From: Helichrysum umbraculigerum
Lineage: Eukaryota > Streptophyta > Magnoliopsida > Asterales > Asteraceae
Length of the DNA stretch: 64,000 nucleotides
Assembly: GCA_949592205.1 (NCBI GenBank)
Contig: CATIUR010000005.1
Span: 25,933,679 to 25,997,678 of the forward strand
Direction of reading: 5' to 3'
In this document: piece by piece, positions 22,781 to 33,300 of the stretch
Position numbering within the stretch: the first letter of the stretch is position 1
Layout of the letters: every line of letters starts with the position of its first letter
Program-made: the position numbers and the translations under genes
Notes under the pieces: model-generated
The model's database searches: none
Seen by the model: the letters and a program-made list of their open reading frames with translations, nothing else
What the model was told of the DNA's origin: nothing

Positions 22781-23860
22781 GCAACAGCCACTCTTTGTAC
22801 TATTTAGTATTAAAGAAAACGCAAGGTTGCTACATTTTTAAAATAGACGTTGAAGTTGTGTCTGTAAACAACTTGGGATATGATAGTACATCGGGTGACA
22901 TGCACAAAATGGAATTTTAAGGTTTATCTTGGATGTGTCAGTAGGTTTATCTGACACACTTAAAACAGTTTTTATCTAAATTATCTTCATCATACGATGT
23001 ATTGGTAGGCATGGTACACACCGGTCTCTGAGGTTTTAAGAAGTAATTTACATACATGTCTATGATCATGTGGTAAACACCTTGTGATGTACGACTCTAC
23101 GTCTTAATTCCTTAGCATAGCTTGACATACTTCTATTTTTGGATCGTATATCTGAGATCTTTTGGGGGAGTATGCTGATTGTTTCCTCTGTTGTACGTAA
23201 GTGCAGACCTGGTCTCAATTCAGCTTACTCTCAAAACTAAGCAAACGTGAGTCAATGCACTTGCAAAGTCTTAAATTTAAGATACTACACAAGGTCGCCA
23301 CAAATTTGGTTTGACTGCGTTTAGTTTTGCTTATACCTGAATCAAGTTATGTTGCTCTGTTGTACGCAAGTACAGACCTGTCACCGCTGGCTTGATTCTT
23401 AAAATTGATTCTCTTATATTCTTTCTAAATTTGGAAACTATGTTAATGTCTAAGTTATAGGGGTATATCTATGGTGGGAACCATTGTGAAATATTCATTT
23501 TAACAATAAAAGGTTAACTCACAGACACGGATGTAACATGTTTAGGTGGACAAACAATACCAATAATTGTCTTGAAATAATTTTTATACAAGGTGTTTTA
23601 AATGTGCCAAGTAAATTTAAGGTGGACAAATATACTGATGATCGAAATAACACTTACTATTCCTAATAATTGTATGTTATTCCGATATGATCCCTAACCA
23701 GACTTAATCAACTCCGTCACCAAAAAGAATGTATTTAGTTTGGTTTTTATTGTTGTAATTTTGTTAAATTATATTATTTTTTTTACCAAGTCACATTTAC
23801 TGTCAAATTGAGTACTACGCAAAAGATCGATAAAATTTTAAATTTCGTTAAAAACTGTCG
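22706..23860 (+). other. Copia post-pol spacer, first part
   Basis: Non-coding. A run of 30 A (22749-22778) starts 43 bp after the pol stop. Further on, TCTGTTGTACGYAAGTRCAGACCTG occurs twice in diverged form (near 23187 and 23357). No open frame of note. Confidence 0.5.
22749..22778 (+). repeat. 30-base poly(A) tract after pol
   Basis: Uninterrupted A run following TGTGTGTT. It could be a slippage-expanded tract or a relic of a polyadenylated intermediate; sequence alone does not decide. Confidence 0.9.
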
Positions 23861-23865
23861 ATATG

Positions 23866-23970
23866 CGTCACTTCATAAGTGACGCTCATAGTGACGCATA
23901 AAAGTGACGCTTTAAGAGTCGTTCTAAGTGACGCATAAAAGTGACGCTGATTAGGGTTTTGGTATAAATA
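23866..23970 (+). promoter_or_regulatory. Putative internal promoter of the Copia element
   Basis: Six GCGTCACTT/AAGTGACGC copies between 23866 and 23950 are followed by TATAAATA (23963-23970). The layout mirrors the LTR, where the same motifs precede TATAAATT at 9491. TGACG is the core of as-1-type sites bound by TGA-class bZIP factors. The TATA is 915 bp before the ORF at 24878, close to the 957 bp between LTR TATA and gag. Function is inferred. Confidence 0.5.
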
Positions 23971-23997
23971 TTCCGTATCCGGCACTTATTTCTACCA

Positions 23998-24800
23998 CCA
24001 ACACTATTCACTACGCGTCACTTCCACTACCTTTGCGTCACTTCTCTCGTCGCTGCGTCACTTCGACTGTTCGTGCTTTCCGATCGATCTACGGCTTTTT
24101 GTGTATTTTGCGTGCAATCGGCCTCCGTTACCTTGTTCATCTCACTTATACGCATCATTAGGTACCATTCTTATCTATTATAATTGCATATTCATGATTT
24201 AATCGTCGATTGAAGTTTCGGGTTTTTAGGGTTTATGAAATCATGATTATTGGGGATCGTTTTGTTATTGTTTTGTGTTAATAAACGGTGTGTTTTACTC
24301 GTCTTCACTTGCCGCACCGTTTGGTTAACTCGTTTTCAAAAAACCCCAAATTTGGTTCGTCGTGATTTCTGGGCTTGAACAGTGACACGATGATCTTCAT
24401 CGTTGCGTCACTTCAAGCGTCACTTCCTTAAGTGACGCTTAATGGTAATTTCACAGGTTAATGTCACTTCAACAAGTGACGCCTTTAAACGTCACTTTGC
24501 TGAGTGACGCCTTTATGCGTCACTCCCACATCATACTTACCGAGTGACGCTTTGATCCGTCACTTCCTTAACTGACGCTGTCAGTGCCGCTATTACTAAC
24601 CGTCATTTTATAAATGACGCATACCCGTCACTTGTTAAGTGCCGCTTGAATGATACATGTTGCGGCAACGTTACTTACACCAGTGACGCTTTCAATGCGT
24701 CACTTACCTTAAGTGACGCATCCTTCTGATTTCTGATTTTCATACGGCACTCTTTAAGTGTCGGATATGTTACGTGCGTCACTTCTTCAGTGACGCTATA
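23998..24800 (+). repeat. Second motif-rich leader before the extra ORFs
   Basis: About twenty or more GCGTCACTT/AAGTGACGC copies in both orientations, with close inverted pairs such as GCGTCACTTACC-TTAAGTGACGC (24696-24719). It parallels the leader at 9954-10390 in motif, density and length, but I cannot align the intervening sequence convincingly. Confidence 0.8.
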
Positions 24801-24877
24801 ATATCAGATTTTTCGATTATGATTTTGAGCTTATTCTGTAACGATTTTTCGTGTTCTTGTCTGGTTTATAGTTACAG

Positions 24878-26314
24878 ATGGAGAATCTTCAGGATTATTA
24901 TCGTCGCACAAACACCAGGCACAACATTGTTGCATTTTTGGAATCTACGCATAAGAACTCGTTGCCTTTTCGGCCGATGATCGAGTTTCTTAGACGTTCG
25001 AGGATTCATTACGCTATTACAGCTTCAGTACCAGTGTATATGAATCAAATCGAGGAGTTTTATGACCACGCATTTATCAGAACAGAGAACGACACTCCGA
25101 GGATTGTGTCCACTATGTTTGGTCGTGAGATTCAGATTACACAGGATTCAGTTCGCCGTGTTTTGCAGTTTGATGATGCAAACGATATGCCGACCGTTTT
25201 TGAGACCACTTTTATCTACGGGGGTCATCAGAGATTGGGTTATCCGGCTGATCAGCTTACTGATTTTCGTAAACAGTATCTCTGTAGAGTTTGGAGATAC
25301 TTAGCTCACATCGTAATTGTGTGTTTATCTCCGCGAAAAGGAGGATACGATGCTGCTAGTCACATGACTTTATCTCTGATGCTGGCGTTAGTTTATAACA
25401 AGCCGTATAACTTCAGCGGTTATATTTTCGGGAATATGGTTGATAATGTTCGAGCTGGAAAAGAAAAATGGCTGTTATATCCTCGTTTTGTTCAGCTGTT
25501 GTTAAATGATTTGAATTTGGGAATAGCTCCGGATCTAAGATCGTTACTATTTCCAACGCCCATGATGTTACGTGTTTTCAATGACTGTAAGCTGCCACCA
25601 AAAGATTCTCAGATCTTACCTGATCGTGAGTTATTTGGGCACATAGTAAATGAAAACTATGTTGCGCCGCCCGGGGATGGTTATGAGGATGTTGTTGCTC
25701 CTCCGGTCAATGATGCAGATTTAGTTGATGCTGCTGTAGCTCAAGATTTGGAGGATATTGAGCAAGTTGAAGAGGTTCCAGCTGAGGAATCTGATGGTGG
25801 TCTTACACCACCTGATTCTCCAGGTGATGTACCACCTCAGGATGCATTGGATGGAATACAGTTGGCTGATCCTCGACGCTTTAAGCGTATTTTGAGAAGG
25901 ATTTCTGCGGGGCGTGTTCATGTACCGCCTAATCTTGGAAAGCGACCAGCTGGGTCTTCTCCGTCTTATGCTAATTTACCATTGAGAAGACGCCAGCGAA
26001 CAGGAATTACTATTCAGGAACCTGGTCACCAAGATCAACAACAACAACAACAACCGCCGACTGCGATGCTTCAGCAGTTACTTGATCAGATAACTCAGAT
26101 GAACAAGCGTTTTGATGATCAGGCTGCCGTGATTGAAGCTCAAGCTGCTAAAATAAAAGATTTGGAGATAAAAGCAGCTCATGTGCAGGAGTTGCAGCTA
26201 GAATTGAAAGATGTGCAGTCTAGGTTGTTAGAATTGGAAGCGGTTACTGTTGTTTCGGGGGAGGAAGGTCAGAGGAAGGTCAGAATCCGAAAATGTAAAT
26301 CCAGATTCTATTAA
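24878..26314 (+). CDS. Copia accessory ORF A (unknown function)
   Basis: 478 codons with a clear ATG just after a splice-acceptor-like TTATAGTTACAG. The N-terminal ~240 residues form a compact globular region (FRPMIEFLRRSRIHYAIT, YMNQIEEFYDHA, IQITQDSVRRVLQFDD, YPRFVQLLLNDL). In my recollection this resembles the head domain of ORFs that follow Copia pol in some Asteraceae genomes, and loosely the putative plant transposon protein/plant mobile domain families; I cannot confirm it here. An acidic linker (about 260-330), a basic patch and a Gln-rich coiled coil (about 385-465) follow. No signal peptide or transmembrane segment is visible, so it is not an obvious envelope protein. The frame ends in a short basic tail at the 11-bp repeat. 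Confidence 0.7.
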   Translation: MENLQDYYRRTNTRHNIVAFLESTHKNSLPFRPMIEFLRRSRIHYAITASVPVYMNQIEEFYDHAFIRTENDTPRIVSTMFGREIQITQDSVRRVLQFDDANDMPTVFETTFIYGGHQRLGYPADQLTDFRKQYLCRVWRYLAHIVIVCLSPRKGGYDAASHMTLSLMLALVYNKPYNFSGYIFGNMVDNVRAGKEKWLLYPRFVQLLLNDLNLGIAPDLRSLLFPTPMMLRVFNDCKLPPKDSQILPDRELFGHIVNENYVAPPGDGYEDVVAPPVNDADLVDAAVAQDLEDIEQVEEVPAEESDGGLTPPDSPGDVPPQDALDGIQLADPRRFKRILRRISAGRVHVPPNLGKRPAGSSPSYANLPLRRRQRTGITIQEPGHQDQQQQQQPPTAMLQQLLDQITQMNKRFDDQAAVIEAQAAKIKDLEIKAAHVQELQLELKDVQSRLLELEAVTVVSGEEGQRKVRIRKCKSRFY

Positions 26315-27455
26315 TGAAAACATTGCTTTGGATTATTTCGTTGATGTTCCAGGACAACCGAGACCCATTTCGGTTGATTATTCGAATGTTAATCTCACAT
26401 ACATTCAGAGTTTGATAAATCCGGATGATGAAGAAGATAGATCAGTCGATCCGGATGATATAGAGATGGATGCTGAGGTTCCAGGGTCAGACGAAGAATA
26501 TTTGGTTAATCCTCATCAGGAACCAGCACCTGAGCGAGAATCGGAACCAGTTCAGAAACAACCAGCTCAACCGTACGATTTTGATGCACCGATCATTGAG
26601 TCCGATGATTCTGATGATGACCAAGAGCCTCAAACAGATACTACTCAGGAACAACCAACTGCTGAATCTGTTCCTGAACAAGCGCAACCGTCTACATCTT
26701 CAGAGCGCCCAATGTTTCGAAAGCTCAAGCCTGAATTGAAGATTTGCAAAACATATCAGGTTCGAGGTGATTTGACTGGATTAATCAGAAGTTGGAAGTT
26801 TGATGAAGTCAATTTTCTGATTCTTATTAAGCGAAGAGATGGAGTACAGTATTTTCGGCCAAGATTTAACTGTATCAGCACATTGCCGAAGGAGGAATTA
26901 AATCGTCTTGCTCAGCTGAATATCGTTAACCACACTGATGATTTTCGTGGTAATATGTTTCAGAAGATTCTCAGAAGAGATATTAACAGCAAGAAGTATT
27001 TGTGGGTTAGACCAGAGTTGGGAGTTCGTTATTCATACAAGAAAAAGTTGGATTCAAGAACTCAGCAACCGATTGTGAAGTATCATTATCCTCCAGCTGC
27101 TAGTCAGAAAACTGTGCCTTTGCAGTCATTACCACTTGATTTTCTGAAAAGATTACGATATTGGTGGTTTGACTCTGTTACTCAAGAAGCAGTCATTGAA
27201 TATCTTTCGGTTGAAGATCCAGTGATTGAGAAGGGTAATTGGAGTTTATCTGCAAAGTATGGAAGAACTCTTCGTGTTTTTGATCCGATCAGCCTTATCA
27301 ATTTGACGAAGAAAGATTTGAAAGCTCTTCACAAAAGTAAGATGGAGTATCATCGTTATGATCAAGAAGAAGCTTCAAAGTTCGAGAAGGTGGTCGAGAT
27401 TTGTGTTCGAGTGGGTATTCATGCTGGTGGAGTATTTCCACCAGGTTGGGTTTAA
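26250..27455 (+). pseudogene. Copia accessory ORF B, out of frame with ORF A
   Basis: About 400 open codons in a frame different from ORF A, overlapping its last 65 nt. The open frame begins without an ATG; the first is at 26466, inside an acidic stretch. This suggests ORF B is the second half of one A-B protein rather than a separate gene. It has an acidic, Pro/Gln-rich first half (to about residue 155) and a basic, globular second half with RPRFNCISTLPKEELNRL, YWWFDSVTQEAVIEYLS and FDPISLINLTKKDLKAL. No known catalytic motif is seen. It ends 44 bp before the 3' LTR, the position occupied by env-like genes in some Copia and Gypsy lineages. Function unknown. Confidence 0.6.
26261..26282 (+). 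repeat. 11-bp tandem repeat at the ORF A/B junction
   Basis: GAGGAAGGTCA occurs twice in direct tandem where the frames of A and B overlap. Each gain or loss of a unit shifts the frame. By frame arithmetic, three copies would put A and B in one frame, while one or two copies do not. Confidence 0.9.
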
Positions 27456-27499
27456 ACTGAAGATGTTTTTGAAGACCAAGCTGAAGACACGGGGGAGTT

Positions 27500-27949
27500 T
27501 GTTGATACATGTTTGTGTGTCTGTCAGTTGGTCTATTGAGTTGTAAGTGTCGTTAGTTAGTTTTAATAGAAAAGTCATTTTCTGTATTTGCGACACTTAA
27601 GGTTAGCATTAGGCGACACTTGCCTTAGTGACGCATAGCGACACTTAGGTAAGTGACGCATGAGGGCGGCGACATGCGACACTTCCCAAGTGACGCATGT
27701 CTGCCGATTTTGTTTTAGTATAAATTGAAACCTACGGGTTTTCGGCTAGGGTTGACGAAACCCTAGCACCATTTGTCGACTAAGCACTTCTGTAAACAGT
27801 TCCAATACGATTTACAAGCTAATATACTCGTTTACTTTGATTAATCATTGTTTTCGGTTTGAGTTTATTACTTGTTTGTGTAATTGATTGATTCCGCCAA
27901 TCTATTACTATCGATCAACACTTAGATCCACATCCAGGGGGCACTTTCA
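27500..27949 (+). repeat. 3' LTR of the Copia element
   Basis: 450 bp, matching the 5' LTR base for base as read, preceded by the polypurine CGGGGGAGTT and followed by the AAGAA duplication at 27950-27954. Confidence 0.95.
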
Positions 27950-27954
27950 AAGAA

Positions 27955-28108
27955 AGAAATGCTTAAGTTTAAAAGAATGATCATTAATTTACTTTTGTTG
28001 AAAAACGGGTTATTAATGATGTTATGATGTTATCATCATTACTCCAAATTATTTTAAGCAATGCTCAACTTGATTGCACACACGGCATGTGTCTCTGGCG
28101 GAACATAT
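27955..28108. other. Short intergenic stretch between Copia and MULE
   Basis: AT-rich; nothing recognised. It ends next to the left 9-bp target duplication (28109-28117). Confidence 0.4.
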
Positions 28109-28117
28109 TACTGTATA

Positions 28118-29509
28118 GAGTAAATTCCATAGATGGTCCATGTGGTTTATACCGATTTACGAAACTCGTCTTCATACTTATTTTTTCACTTTTTTAGTCC
28201 AATAACTTTGGCTTTTGCTTGAAAACGGTCCTTCCGTCTAACTTCGTTAATTTTTGTCCGTTAAGTCCATCACGTGACTTGCAAGCGAGGGCAATTTTAT
28301 CATTTCCACTAAAAATATAGGTGTGGTTTTGTAAATTGAACTAAACCACAGGGAACTAAACCACAGGGATCAGTCATGAAATTGAATCCTTTAGGCTTTA
28401 GAATTTAGATCAGTATATCATCTTCAGTTCCTTTCTTTTTCTAGATCCACATTCATCCCAGTATCTCACCACCACCATCCTCATATGTATTATCATCATC
28501 GTGACAGTGTACTAAAAACCATTCAATGTCATCACCGTCTCACACCATTGTTAAAACTTAAAAGACTATTTCCTTGAGTACAGTGTACCCACCACCCTTC
28601 CTTAAAAAAATCATAGATCAGAAACAATAGATCGAATACCATTGATAAGATTTGTTGATGGTCTATGACGAAAACCAAACTTTCTGATTAAACAAAAACG
28701 AACATCGCCTTTTATGTCTATGTTCCCCGGCACCAGTACCGGTAGTGGTGGTGGCTATAGGTGTGTCGAAAACACAACCACCACCGTCGTTACTGACAAT
28801 ATAACGTATACAATACGAAAACAAAACCCGCAATAAGAAAAAAGAAAACAGAACTCAATATCTACAAAACGAAAATAAGCAAAAGGGTTGCGGCGGCGGC
28901 AATTGGATGAAGATAGCCGGCGTTTACTCGTGTAGTTGACCGGAATTTGTGGGTTTCGTAGATGGTGCAAGTGACGACCGGATACTGCTGCGTCGGAGAT
29001 TGTTACGTTCAGATTTTTGATGGGTGGTGTTGATATAAATTGGGGTAATTGTTAGGGAAAGATTGGATTTTTGAACATGAGATTATATGTTGATGATGTT
29101 GTTGTAGTGTTAATTTATGATCTTGATTTGATTGTTTGAAGTTAATAATGAAGATTAAATAATTGTTGTTGTTGTTATATGGTGGAAGCTGGATGACGAT
29201 GGCATGAAGCTGCTGCTGTTTTTTTTTTTTTTTTTTTTTTAATATCAAATGAAAATTATAAACACAATAGAAAGGAACAAACATAAAAAAAAATATAAAA
29301 TAATAAAAGCAAGCTTAGTGGAAATGACCAAACTGGCCTCGCATGCAAGTCACATGATAGACTTAACGGACCAAAATAAACGAAGTTAGACGGAGGGACC
29401 GTTTTCAAGCAAAAAGCAAAATTATTGGACTGAAAAAGTGAAAATATAAGTACGGGGACGAATTTCGTAAATCGATGTAAACCACATGGACCATCTATGA
29501 AATTTACTC
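28118..29509. mobile_element. Non-autonomous Mutator-like element (MULE) with ~200-bp TIRs
   Basis: The left ~200 bp (GAGTAAATTCCATAGATGG onward) is repeated in inverted, roughly 85-90% similar form at the right end (ending AAATTTACTC). A perfect 9-bp duplication, TACTGTATA, flanks it (28109-28117 and 29510-29518). Long TIRs with a 9-bp duplication are diagnostic of Mutator elements. No transposase frame is present. The 990-bp interior is more GC-rich in places (28730-29030) than its surroundings and might include captured host sequence. A 22-base T run lies near 29218. Confidence 0.92.
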
Positions 29510-29710
29510 TACTGTATATGAGCTTATTGAAGATTGAGATTTTAGTTTGGGTGATGATATATACAACACATATTTTGAGTCATACAACACAGTTTTACAC
29601 ATCTAACGCATACAGTACAACATGTTACTGCACAGTTTTGTTTTTTGAATCAAAATCCATGTTGTATTTATCACCTCCCTTTAGTTTTAGTCTTATGAAT
29701 TAAGAAACTG

Positions 29711-29861
29711 TGTATGGTAAAATGAAAAGGATGAAGATTGTTGAGAAAATAATATATTAAAATAGAAGCTCTTTTAAATGTTTCATAAACCATGTATGGT
29801 AAAATGAAAATGATGAAGATTGTTGAAAAAGAATATATTAAAATAGAAGCTCTTTTAAATG
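29711..29861. repeat. 82-bp tandem duplication
   Basis: TGTATGGTAAAATGAAAA...GAAGCTCTTTTAAATG occurs at 29711 and again at 29793 with few differences, a simple local duplication upstream of the CAP1 gene. Confidence 0.85.
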
Positions 29862-30313
29862 GCTAGTTCCGGCTATTAAAATCGCAAGCTACAATCACAA
29901 ACTTCAGCTAGCTTCATCTTCAGTTAATTTATAGTTAAGGAGCTTAATTTAGTCAATCTTTTATCAAAGTTTAAATGAATTTTGGCCGCGTTACTTCACA
30001 TATAGCCCCAACAAGGAAAGCAGTTTAATATGCTTATCAATTCTTTTTCTTTATGTCTTTTGTTCAATATTAAAAAATTCCTTATATTTTCTTCTAATTT
30101 TTTTTAGTGAAAAAGTTGAAGAAATAAGAAAAAACATAAGCCCGATATTCATGATCACCAAAACGCACTCTTTCCCTTTCGGCGTTTAAAATCACACAAA
30201 AAACAGATTATATTCCCACGTCTCACTGCCAGGTATACCAGATCTGCTTTTATGTCCTCATTTTTTAGAGAGAGAAACTGAAACTTCAACTTCTAGAGAG
30301 AGAAAGTAACCAA
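29862..30313 (+). other. Upstream flank and 5' UTR of CAP1
   Basis: AT-rich, with AGAGAGAGAAA tracts at 30268-30306 immediately before the start codon, a common feature of plant 5' UTRs. No clear TATA box was singled out. Confidence 0.4.
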
Positions 30314-33300
30314 ATGGAGGAGAAATTGATACAACGGTTAGAATCCGCCGTAGCACGGCTAGAATCACTTTCAGTTGGTTCGCAGTCACGCAACATCGAC
30401 GTTGATGCCATTGCCGCATCAACGGATCCGTCGATTATCGCATTTGACGATTTTTTGACGGAATACGTCGGCAAAGTGTCCGGTGCTGCGGCGAAGATTG
30501 GCGGACAGGTTAATGACGTCACTAATGTGCTTAATGAAGCTTTTACTGTTCAAAAAGAGCTTCTCATCAAAATCAAGCAAACTAAGGTTAGTTATGTTCG
30601 CCTTATGAGTTTGTATTTATAATCGGGGATATATTTGTTGTGTATTATTCTAGAAGTTAGGTCAGTTTTATTGAAGCTTACAGTTTAGGTATCGGATATT
30701 CATGTTTTGAGATATATGTTACCCATTAATTGTGTCGCTATGTAAATGATGTAGCAAGCATGTTAATCTGTAGACGAAGTTACTGCAGTTTGGATAATGA
30801 TATTGCTAGGGCTCTAAAATGTGGATCGTTTGATGCTGTAGTTGATGTTTGACAAGTATTTGTAGTTAGTACCATGAGTAATTGAGTATTGTGTATTTGA
30901 GAAGTTAGGTTAGTTATAGTGAAAATAAGTTTTTTGATTCAGTTCACCTTTTGCGAAGCTTATGGTCATTCTTAGAATGTTTTTGTAATCTGTATTGCTA
31001 CGAATCTATGATTTCTATTTGCTTCGTGTCACCAGATAAATGATGTTGCAACCTTGGTAATGAAACCTGAATGGTTTGAGCACTATAGTGCTGAAAATGG
31101 CTCTTTTAGCTCTGAAATGGATCTATTGAAGCTCAACTGTCTTTTCGCTGTTGAACTTAACTTCAATGTATCTAAAATTTGTGCCATGTATATTTGATGA
31201 ATGATTGATTAGTTACAATGTGTTTAGTTGTTTGACCAAGGAGTCTGGGTGAAGGTCAAGTTATTGTGTCGTACTACATAGTAAACGGTTCCTCTTTGTT
31301 GATGATAATAGTTGTGCTATGTTGTTGAATTTTGTTTTTTGGTATGTGTGTATGTGTTGATTACGCAGAAACCCGACATGGTAGGCTTGGGTGAATTTCT
31401 GAAGCCATTGAATGAGAAATTAATGAAAGCAATTAGCATGACAGAAGGAAGGCGGTCTGATTTCTTTAACCACTTAAAAGCTGTTGCCGAGAGTTTAACA
31501 GCTCTAGCATGGATTGCGTATGTGGGCAAAGATTGTGGTGAGAAGTATTCTCTATGCTTTGTGTTTTAACAAAGGTCGTACTGCGTTTTGCATCAGGGTA
31601 CTTATTGTTGATTTCATGTCTACAGGAATGAGCATGCCTATCGCACATGTGGAAGAATCTTGGCAGGCAGCTGAATTCTACAATAATAAGGTACTATATT
31701 CTCTCATTTTGAAGTTTATGTATGTAAGGTTGTGTTTCTTTGTAGGATCAAACATTCAGACACTTTTAAATGTTGATAATTCAGATGCACCAAATCTGAT
31801 CTCTAAAAAAATGAGCACATGTATACGTATATGATATAAAATTCCATGATGTATGCATCTACCAAATCAATTTTACAAGTTTAGAGGTTGGGGTGTGACG
31901 GATAAGTCAAGGGGTCTGTTGCTGGCTTGAATCACTGTGGAAGAATTATTATGAGGGGGCAAAACTTTGTTAAAGTAACATAGGTAAAATATTCGAACGG
32001 ATCATATGAATAATCTCTTTTTGAAAGTAATGTGAGGTTTTTCCTAAAGCAAGTTTGTACTCCTTTGGATGGACATATGATGCAAAGATATTCATATTTA
32101 GATGGGCAACATTAAGCCTGCCAATAGTGGCTATTAGCATGGCATAGAAACCAAATCCTCAGGTGGCAGAAATGTCCCATGCTGTTGCATGCACAGTGAT
32201 TTATTTAAGTCAAGTGTATCATTTTTTCATATAGTTCTGACACGGTAGGTTTTGCAATTACATCCCTTTTGTATAACTACTCTTGTATTGTTCTTCCGGT
32301 ATATTTTGTAAATTGTTTGGAACAGGTGGTTTCTATTTATTTCAACAGTAGGCCATATTTATAGTTAATTCTTTCTTAGTTATGTCAATGATCTCCTATC
32401 GTATATTCATAACTACTTAACTATTGAACGCATGATGCTTTACAGGAGCACATTCTTTTTATCCACTCTTCAAACGTAGGATTTGGCCATTTACACTTTA
32501 CCCTTGCATCTATCGCAAATGTTGGACACTTTCTAGTTAAAAGCTGTGAATTTGCATTGCTAATATATTGATTGATGCTCTCAATTTAGGTTCTTGTAGA
32601 ATATAGAAATAAAGACGCCAATCATGTAGAGTGGGCAAGAGCTCTAAAAGAACTTTACGTACCTGGATTGAGAAATTATGTGAAGAGTCATTATCCTTTG
32701 GGGCCAGTATGGAGTGCTACAGGGTCAGCTGTATCTGCTCCACCAAAAGCTGCACCAAAACCAAGTGCTCCTGCTCCTCCACCCCCTCCACCTGCCTCGC
32801 TCTTCACCTCAGAGTCTTCTCAGCCATCTTCTTCACGCCCAAAGGAAGGAATGGCCGCTGTATTTCAAGAAATTGGTTCTAAGCCAGTTACTGCTGGTAG
32901 TGTTCCACTATTTCAATGCACCGTGCCCCTTCTTAATTATCAGGTCTATTTGGTTATTGACTCTGGGTTTTAAATTCTTCAGGATTAAGAAAGGTCACTG
33001 ATGATATGAAGACCAAGAACCGTGCAGATAGAGCTGGTTTTGTCAGTGCTGGTGAAAAAGAAGTTCGTGCAAGTGCGCCATCTATTTCTAAAGTTGGACC
33101 TCCTAAGTTTGAGCTTCAAATGGGTCGCAAGTGAGTACCCATGTGTTGTGTTATGCTTCATGATTGACAAAAGATATCACGTTGTTAATAGAGGCAACTC
33201 GTTCACATAATATGCAGATGGGTTGTTGAGAATCAAATTGGGAAGAAAGATTTGTTGATTGATCAGTGTGATTCAAAGCAAACAGTGTACATATTTGGAT

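Larger units (their letters stand above)
9272..27949 (+). mobile_element. Large Ty1/Copia retrotransposon with extra 3' ORFs, carrying a nested LTR element
   Basis: Two 450-bp LTRs (9272-9721 and 27500-27949), identical on reading, are flanked by the 5-bp duplication AAGAA. Without the 5.9-kb nested element it is about 12.7 kb, far longer than the ~5 kb usual for Copia. Order: LTR, PBS, motif-rich leader, gag (two zinc knuckles), pol (protease, integrase, RT, RNase H), a 2.2-kb spacer with its own TATA and motif-rich leader, two extra frames, polypurine tract (CGGGGGAG, 27490-27497), LTR. The order protease-integrase-RT-RNase H defines Copia. Identical LTRs imply recent insertion, yet this copy is defective: gag is interrupted and RT has a stop. 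Confidence 0.95.

Noticed and set aside
24878..27455. Retroviral envelope gene
   Set aside because: The position is env-like, but no signal peptide, fusion peptide, transmembrane anchor or cleavage site is visible.
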